Shown piece after piece: positions 1-7,905 of a stretch of 7,905 bases of DNA (positions are counted from its first letter, which is position 1; every line of letters starts with the position of its first letter). The position numbers and the translations under genes were made by a program. The stretch comes from JAUSIF01 sp040901465 (GTDB lineage: Bacteria > Pseudomonadota > Alphaproteobacteria > Rhizobiales > Xanthobacteraceae), in contig JBBDYN010000011.1 in assembly GCA_040901465.1 (NCBI GenBank), forward strand, positions 1-7,905. The letters run 5' to 3'. The notes beneath the pieces are model-generated. The model did no database searches. It saw only the letters and a list, made by a program, of their open reading frames with translations, and was not told the origin of the DNA.

Positions 1-2906
<2,906 letters not shown>

Positions 2907-2933
2907 GGCGGGAACCCACTGGAAACCAAAGAG

Positions 2934-2961
2934 AAAGGGCCGCCCGCGGGCGGCCCCTTTT
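2934..2961 (+). terminator. Rho-independent terminator of the rpoBC transcript
   Basis: A perfect 20-nt GC palindrome (2937-2956) folds into an 8-bp stem, GGGCCGCC (2937-2944) with GGCGGCCC (2949-2956), closed by a CGCG loop. AAA at 2934-2936 can extend the stem with TTT at 2958-2960 across a bulged C (2957), and four Ts follow (2958-2961). It lies 27 bases after the rpoC stop. The complementary strand also has a short U-rich run after the hairpin, so weak termination in the other direction is possible. Confidence 0.9.
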
Positions 2962-3024
2962 CATGTCGCAGCTTCGTCGCCAATTTCAGTCAATCTCTCA
3001 CGCTTCAAACAGGCAAGCTTTTCC

Positions 3025-4299
3025 ATGTTGAACCCGGGATCGGTTCTTCCCCGCGGGGAAGTCGATATCGCCGTGATTGGCGCCGGTGCTGCCGGGCTCG
3101 CGGCAGCGCGGCGCCTCGCGGACGCCAAGTTCAATTTCGTCGTGCTGGAAGCGAGGTCGCGGGTCGGCGGCCGCGCCTGGACCGCGTCGCATGGCGGCTA
3201 TCTGCTTGATCTCGGCTGCGGGTGGCTGCATTCGGGCGACCGCAATCCTTGGACGCGTATCGCGGAAGCCGCGGGCTTCACGATCGACCACACCCCCGCG
3301 CCGTGGACGAGGGAAGACAGCGATCTCAGCTTCGCCGAGGGCGAGGAAGAGGATTTCGACGCGGCCTCGGGGCGGTTTTACGAGCGCATCGCAGAAGCGA
3401 GCGCAAAAGGTCTCGATATCTCGGCCGCCAGTTTCCTTGAGCCGAACGGCCGCTGGAACCCGTTGCTGAACGCAATCAGCACCTACGCGAACGGCGCCGA
3501 ACTCGAGCTCGTTTCGGTCAGTGACAGCGCGCGCTACCAGGACACGGGCGTCAACTGGCGCGTCGTGGAAGGCTATGGCACGGCGGTCGCGGCGCACGGG
3601 GCCGGGCTGCCGGTCGTTCTGGACTGCGCGGTCGCGCGAATTGACCACGGAGGTCAGCGGGTTCGGATCGAAACCGCATGCGGAGATGTCAGCGCGCGTG
3701 CCATCGTCGTCACGGTACCGACCACGCTGATCGCGAGCGAGGCCATTCGCTTCACGCCGGCGTTGCCGGACAAGGTCGAGGCGGCGGCAGGCCTGCCGCT
3801 TGGCCTCGCGGATAAGATCGTGCTGGCGCTCGATCGGCCCGAGGCAGTCGCGGCGGAGACGCGCCTTTTCGGCAGGACCGACCGCACCGGCATCGGCGCC
3901 TATCATCTGCGGCCGTTCGGGCGGCCTTTGATCGAGGGCTTCTTCGGTGGCCGGCTCGCGCGCGAACTCGAGCAAGAGGGCGAGGGCGCCTTGGCGCGCT
4001 TTGCGATCGACGAACTTGCGGCGCAACTTGGCAGCGACGTGAGGCCGCGCCTCAAGCCGCTTGTCGCGACCGCCTGGAGCGCCGATCGGTACGCGCGGGG
4101 TTCCTATTCTCACGCGTTGCCGGGAAATGCGGGCGCACGGTCGATCCTCGCGCGGCCGGTGGATGGGCGGCTCTTCTTCGCCGGCGAAGCTTGCTCGCCG
4201 GAGAGCTTCTCGACCGCGCATGGGGCGTACCAGACAGGGATTGCAGCAGCGGAAGAGGCGATCGCGGCGCTCGCCCCACGCTCGCTCCGGGCCGGCTAA
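3025..4299 (+). CDS. FAD-dependent amine oxidase, polyamine oxidase-like (flavin amine oxidoreductase family)
   Basis: Predicted soluble 424-residue flavoprotein that would oxidise an amine to an imine, releasing H2O2 after reaction with O2. The substrate is not determined. An N-terminal Rossmann FAD site is clear: DIAVIGAGAAG with GxGxxG at residues 19-24, the ribose-binding Glu42 (VVLEA), and RVGGR (46-50). LPLGLADKIVLAL carries Lys264 where amine oxidases and LSD1 have their conserved flavin-linked Lys. TAWSADRYARGSYS (349-362) and LFFAGEACSPESFSTAHGA (383-401) form the C-terminal FAD-binding part. The STAHGA motif resembles the STTHGA of animal spermine/polyamine oxidases more than the aromatic GYMEGA of monoamine oxidases; this comparison is from memory. 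No signal peptide or membrane segment is evident. ATG 3025 is the only plausible start after the terminator: there is no in-frame ATG/GTG upstream, and the Rossmann fold begins about residue 13. The ribosome site is weak (AGGC at 3012-3015). It sits alone between rpoC and the str operon. The family is certain; the specificity is not. Confidence 0.93.
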   Translation: MLNPGSVLPRGEVDIAVIGAGAAGLAAARRLADAKFNFVVLEARSRVGGRAWTASHGGYLLDLGCGWLHSGDRNPWTRIAEAAGFTIDHTPAPWTREDSDLSFAEGEEEDFDAASGRFYERIAEASAKGLDISAASFLEPNGRWNPLLNAISTYANGAELELVSVSDSARYQDTGVNWRVVEGYGTAVAAHGAGLPVVLDCAVARIDHGGQRVRIETACGDVSARAIVVTVPTTLIASEAIRFTPALPDKVEAAAGLPLGLADKIVLALDRPEAVAAETRLFGRTDRTGIGAYHLRPFGRPLIEGFFGGRLARELEQEGEGALARFAIDELAAQLGSDVRPRLKPLVATAWSADRYARGSYSHALPGNAGARSILARPVDGRLFFAGEACSPESFSTAHGAYQTGIAAAEEAIAALAPRSLRAG

Positions 4300-4307
4300 G
4301 CGCGTTA

Positions 4308-4327
4308 CGGAAAATTCCGGATTTTTT
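4308..4327 (+). terminator. Possible weak intrinsic terminator after the amine oxidase gene
   Basis: CGGAA (4308-4312) and TTCCG (4315-4319) are inverted and separated by AA, so the realistic fold is a 4-bp stem with a 4-nt loop. GA and then six Ts (4322-4327) follow, nine bases after the oxidase stop codon. The T run is convincing but the stem is short and AT-containing, so read-through into the rpsL region is likely at some level. Confidence 0.4.
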
Positions 4328-4391
4328 GCCCTCGCGGGCCGGCAAGTGGCGTCCCGGATGCGCAAAATCTCCAATTCCCGCGGGTTTTTCC

Positions 4392-4421
4392 TTGACGAAA
4401 CGCGACTCAGGCGGGTAGAAA
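4392..4421 (+). promoter_or_regulatory. Predicted sigma70-type promoter of the str operon (rpsL-rpsG-fusA-tuf)
   Basis: TTGACG (4392-4397) matches the -35 consensus at five of six positions. TAGAAA (4416-4421), at 18-bp spacing, matches the -10 consensus at four of six. Transcription would start at about 4427-4430, giving a leader of roughly 250 nt before rpsL. It is the best promoter-like pair seen in the gene-free stretch between the oxidase and rpsL, and it would make the str operon independent of rpoBC. Prediction only. Confidence 0.6.
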
Positions 4422-4438
4422 CCCCCAACTTTGCGGCA

Positions 4439-4454
4439 GGCGGTCGGGACCGCC
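4439..4454 (+). promoter_or_regulatory. Leader hairpin 1
   Basis: GGCGGT (4439-4444) and ACCGCC (4449-4454) form a perfect 6-bp GC-rich stem around the tetraloop CGGG. It would lie about 10 nt from the predicted 5' end of the mRNA, where a hairpin often protects against 5' decay. The bases GACC at 4448-4451 could instead pair with GGTC at 4455-4458, giving a mutually exclusive fold. Confidence 0.5.
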
Positions 4455-4498
4455 GGTCGGTAGCGCCAAGCATCGACCAAGGGTCCCGAAACGCTGCC

Positions 4499-4517
4499 TC
4501 TGACAGCCACTGTCAGA
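4499..4517 (+). promoter_or_regulatory. Leader hairpin 2 / dyad TCTGACAG-CCA-CTGTCAGA
   Basis: A perfect 8-bp inverted repeat (4499-4506 with 4510-4517) is separated by only CCA. As RNA it is a stable stem with a 3-nt loop. As DNA it is a 19-bp dyad of the size expected for a dimeric regulator, about 70 bp downstream of the predicted transcription start. The sequence cannot tell which applies. Confidence 0.5.
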
Positions 4518-4572
4518 TCGAGTATGCGGCCTGCGGCGCATCCCGCGCTGTGGTCCCCGGTGCAACCAATGA

Positions 4573-4604
4573 GCACCCTCCGCGAGCGGGTTCGCGGACG
4601 GTGC
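4573..4604 (+). promoter_or_regulatory. Leader hairpin 3, long stem upstream of rpsL
   Basis: Arms of 13 nt, GCACCCTCCGCGA (4573-4585) and TCGCGGACGGTGC (4592-4604), pair at 12 of 13 positions with a single C-C mismatch around a 6-nt loop. It is the strongest structure in the leader and ends 71 nt before the rpsL start. It is not followed by Ts, so it is not an intrinsic terminator. Confidence 0.55.
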
Positions 4605-4658
4605 GCATTTCGTTTGCGCCGATGCATGCGCGATCGGGCCAACGCGACGACGGAATTC

Positions 4659-4666
4659 GAGGAAGG
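4659..4666 (+). promoter_or_regulatory. Ribosome binding site of rpsL
   Basis: GAGGAAGG lies nine bases before ATG 4676. It matters because the rpsL frame stays open far upstream, back into the oxidase gene. This site, together with the family N-terminus MPTINQLIRKPR, fixes the true start at 4676. Confidence 0.85.
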
Positions 4667-4675
4667 TTCGGGCGA

Positions 4676-5047
4676 ATGCCGACCATCAACCAGCTCATTC
4701 GTAAGCCGCGGGTCGCACCGCGCTTCCGGAACAAGGCACCGGCGCTGCAAGCCAGCCCGCAGAAGCGCGGCGTGTGCACGCGCGTCTACACGACGACGCC
4801 GAAGAAGCCGAATTCCGCGCTGCGCAAGGTCGCGAAGGTTCGCCTGACCAACGGCTTCGAAGTGATCGGCTACATCCCGGGCGAGGGCCACAACCTGCAA
4901 GAACACTCGGTCGTCATGATCCGTGGCGGCCGCGTGAAGGATCTGCCGGGCGTGCGCTACCACATTCTGCGCGGCGTGCTCGACACCCAGGGCGTCAAGA
5001 ACCGCAAGCAACGCCGTTCGCTTTACGGCGCCAAGCGTCCCAAGTGA
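4676..5047 (+). CDS. rpsL: 30S ribosomal protein S12
   Basis: A 123-residue S12, close to the E. coli length of 124. S12 sits at the 30S decoding centre, where it contributes to codon-anticodon accuracy. The protein begins MPTINQLIRKPR and includes QKRGVCTRVYTTTPKKPNSALRK (29-51) and RGGRVKDLPGVRYH (83-96), both nearly identical to the family. Lys43 and Lys88, the positions most often changed in streptomycin-resistant mutants, are both Lys, so no common resistance change is present. Asp89, the residue methylthiolated in E. coli, is conserved. It is the first gene of the str operon, with a good ribosome site and a predicted promoter about 250 nt upstream. Its TGA stop (5045-5047) is also the first three bases of a small inverted repeat. 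It is followed by an unusually structured spacer before rpsG. Confidence 0.99.
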   Translation: MPTINQLIRKPRVAPRFRNKAPALQASPQKRGVCTRVYTTTPKKPNSALRKVAKVRLTNGFEVIGYIPGEGHNLQEHSVVMIRGGRVKDLPGVRYHILRGVLDTQGVKNRKQRRSLYGAKRPK

Positions 5048-5108
5048 CCTGAGCGAAGCGAAGGTCATCCGCGGACAAGCGAGGCGAAGCCGAGCGCGAT
5101 CCGGGGAT
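5045..5108 (+). repeat. Imperfect nested inverted repeats at the start of the rpsL-rpsG spacer (possible REP-like element)
   Basis: TGACCT (5045-5050) is inverted as AGGTCA (5062-5067) around the loop GAGCGAAGCGA. Next, ATCCGCGGA (5067-5075) pairs with TCCGGGGAT (5100-5108) at eight of nine positions, and its loop contains a mini-hairpin GGC-GAA-GCC. The short word GCGAAG recurs through the segment. The look is that of dispersed extragenic palindromes of rhizobial genomes, but I cannot test copy number from one window. Confidence 0.45.
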
Positions 5109-5141
5109 CGAATGAGATAGAAGAGAAAGACGTGGATGGCA

Positions 5142-5169
5142 GGCCAACTCGGGCTTGCCCGAGTTGGCC
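5142..5169 (+). repeat. Perfect palindrome A in the rpsL-rpsG spacer
   Basis: GGCCAACTCGGGC (5142-5154) and GCCCGAGTTGGCC (5157-5169) are perfect 13-nt inverted arms around TT, giving at least a 12-bp RNA stem. No T run follows (AGGGTAAAGAG), so it is not a canonical terminator. Its core is related to palindrome B, 38 nt downstream. Confidence 0.9.
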
Positions 5170-5180
5170 AGGGTAAAGAG

Positions 5181-5206
5181 CGAAAGTCGGGTAAACCCGA
5201 CTTTCG
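5181..5206 (+). repeat. Perfect palindrome B in the rpsL-rpsG spacer
   Basis: CGAAAGTCGGGT (5181-5192) and ACCCGACTTTCG (5195-5206) are perfect 12-nt inverted arms around AA. The core 5184-5203 aligns without gaps to 5146-5165 of palindrome A. The differences are confined to the two loop bases and to two base pairs that both swap to another Watson-Crick pair. It ends 34 bases before the rpsG start and leaves the ribosome site free. Confidence 0.9.
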
Positions 5207-5240
5207 ATGACAAGCCCGGCCATAACGAAGGAAGAAAGAG

Positions 5241-5711
5241 ATGTCCCGCCGTCACCGCGCCGAACGCCGCGAACTGCTGCCGGATCCGAAATTCGGCAGC
5301 CTGACCGTCAGCCGTTTCATGAATTCCGTCATGAAGCAGGGCAAAAAGTCGGTCGCGGAAACGATCGTCTATGGCGCGCTCGATCAGATCGAAGGAAAAG
5401 TGAAGCAGAGTCCGGTCGCCGTTTTCGAGCAGGCGCTTGAAAACGTGGCGCCGGCTATCGAAGTAAGGTCACGTCGCGTCGGCGGCGCCACCTATCAGGT
5501 GCCCGTCGAAGTCCGCCCTGAACGCAGGACCACGCTCGCCATCCGCTGGATCATCGACGCGGCGCGCGAGCGCAACGAAAAAACCATGGTCGACAAGCTG
5601 TCGGGCGAATTGCTCGACGCGTCCAATAACCGGGGAAACGCCGTCAAGAAGCGCGAGGACACTCACCGCATGGCGGAGGCGAATCGCGCCTTCTCGCATT
5701 ATCGCTGGTGA
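5241..5711 (+). CDS. rpsG: 30S ribosomal protein S7
   Basis: A 156-residue S7, the usual length for alphaproteobacteria. S7 nucleates assembly of the 30S head by binding the 3' domain of 16S rRNA and lies at the exit (E) site. The sequence begins MSRRHRAERRELLPDPKFGS. It has the beta-hairpin VRSRRVGGATYQVPVEV at 75-91 and ends KKREDTHRMAEANRAFSHYRW, all typical of the family. The start is supported by AAGGAAG (5228-5234), six bases upstream. In E. coli, S7 also represses its own operon by binding the rpsL-rpsG intercistronic RNA. Here that spacer is 193 nt and dominated by palindromes, so whether the same control exists is open. fusA follows after 21 bases. Confidence 0.99.
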   Translation: MSRRHRAERRELLPDPKFGSLTVSRFMNSVMKQGKKSVAETIVYGALDQIEGKVKQSPVAVFEQALENVAPAIEVRSRRVGGATYQVPVEVRPERRTTLAIRWIIDAARERNEKTMVDKLSGELLDASNNRGNAVKKREDTHRMAEANRAFSHYRW

Positions 5712-5732
5712 GGACCCAAAGGATTCCCGGAT

Positions 5733-7805
<2,073 letters not shown>

Positions 7806-7852
7806 GACCTCTGAACATTTTTTGAGCCTGCCGAAGACGTGGAGAGAGTGCG

Positions 7853-7905
7853 ATGGCCAAAGCAAAGTTTGAACGGAAGAAGCCGCACTGCAACGTGGGG
7901 ACGAT
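7853..7905 (+). CDS. tuf: Translation elongation factor Tu (N-terminal start only, truncated by window edge)
   Basis: Only 17 complete codons are present: MAKAKFERKKPHCNVGT. This matches the conserved EF-Tu N-terminus just before the GHVDHGKTT P-loop, which would follow outside the window. GGAGAG (7841-7846), six bases upstream, is a good ribosome site, and the gene follows fusA after 47 bases, as expected in the str operon. EF-Tu delivers aminoacyl-tRNA to the ribosome as a GTP complex. Nothing can be said about the rest of the gene. Confidence 0.95.
   Translation, partial: MAKAKFERKKPHCNVGT

Larger units (their letters stand above)
4428..4675 (+). promoter_or_regulatory. Structured 5' leader of the rpsL operon (no gene in this stretch)
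   Basis: From the predicted transcription start to the rpsL ATG I see no convincing gene. The stretch contains three clear inverted repeats (4439-4454, 4499-4517, 4573-4604) plus smaller alternatives that would compete with them: GACC/GGTC at 4448-4458 and GCGCA/TGCGC at 4603-4619. None is followed by a T run, so these are not intrinsic terminators. A regulatory role in str operon expression, such as ribosomal protein feedback, attenuation or RNA stability, is inference. I do not recognise it as a named RNA family. Confidence 0.45.

Noticed and set aside
4377..4389. CCCGCGGG followed by TTTTT as a terminator before the str promoter
   Set aside because: The palindrome has no room for a loop, leaving at most two stem pairs, so it cannot form a usable terminator hairpin.
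2998..4473. A 491-codon open frame on the minus strand opposite the amine oxidase
   Set aside because: The + strand gene has clear FAD and catalytic motifs, while the antisense product has none. It would also run through the predicted str promoter.
4061..4675. N-terminal extension of rpsL, since its frame stays open back into the oxidase gene
   Set aside because: S12 has a conserved N-terminus beginning at ATG 4676 with a good ribosome site just upstream. The extension is arginine-rich out-of-frame translation of the oxidase end and the leader.
4569..4847. Possible leader peptide starting at ATG 4569 (MSTLRERVRG...) overlapping rpsL
   Set aside because: No ribosome site precedes it, it runs deep into rpsL in another frame, and its arginine-rich composition fits shadow translation.
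5142..5206. Palindromes A and B as intrinsic terminators or attenuators of the str operon
   Set aside because: Neither is followed by a T run, and termination here would cut off essential rpsG, fusA and tuf. Factor-dependent or partial effects cannot be excluded.
5142..5206. Two spaced repeats as the start of a CRISPR array
   Set aside because: There are only two copies, each a complete palindrome, with 11 bases between them and no cas genes. This does not fit a CRISPR repeat-spacer layout.

Overview
This window carries the 3' part of rpoC followed by the str operon (rpsL, rpsG, fusA, start of tuf). It suggests a GC-rich alphaproteobacterium, most likely of the Hyphomicrobiales/Rhizobiales. 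The evidence is the gene order rpoC > rpsL-rpsG-fusA-tuf, a 123-residue S12, a 156-residue S7 ending AFSHYRW, a proteobacterial-type insertion in the RpoC trigger loop, and strong G/C preference at third codon positions. The order or genus cannot be fixed by eye.

Layout, all genes on the + strand. Bases 1-2906 are the C-terminal two thirds of rpoC (RNA polymerase beta'), closed by a strong intrinsic terminator (2934-2961). Bases 3025-4299 hold a stand-alone FAD-dependent amine oxidase of the polyamine oxidase-like type, which is not part of the usual transcription/translation cluster. Bases 4300-4675 contain no gene. They hold a weak terminator candidate, a sigma70-like promoter (4392-4421) and a roughly 250-nt predicted leader with three clear hairpins. 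Then come rpsL (4676-5047), a 193-nt spacer filled with palindromes, rpsG (5241-5711), fusA (5733-7805) and the first 17 codons of tuf (7853-7905, cut by the window edge).

The rpo and str genes supply core transcription (beta') and translation: the decoding-site protein S12, the 30S head protein S7, translocase EF-G and EF-Tu. rpoC is separated from the str operon by the terminator, the oxidase gene and a new promoter, so the two units probably do not share one main transcript. The oxidase has no obvious functional link to its neighbours.

No exotic system (CRISPR, phage, transposon, toxin-antitoxin) is visible. The most interesting signals are non-coding. One is a pair of neighbouring palindromes between rpsL and rpsG whose 20-nt cores differ only by pair-preserving changes and loop changes. 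The other is the hairpin-rich predicted leader of rpsL.
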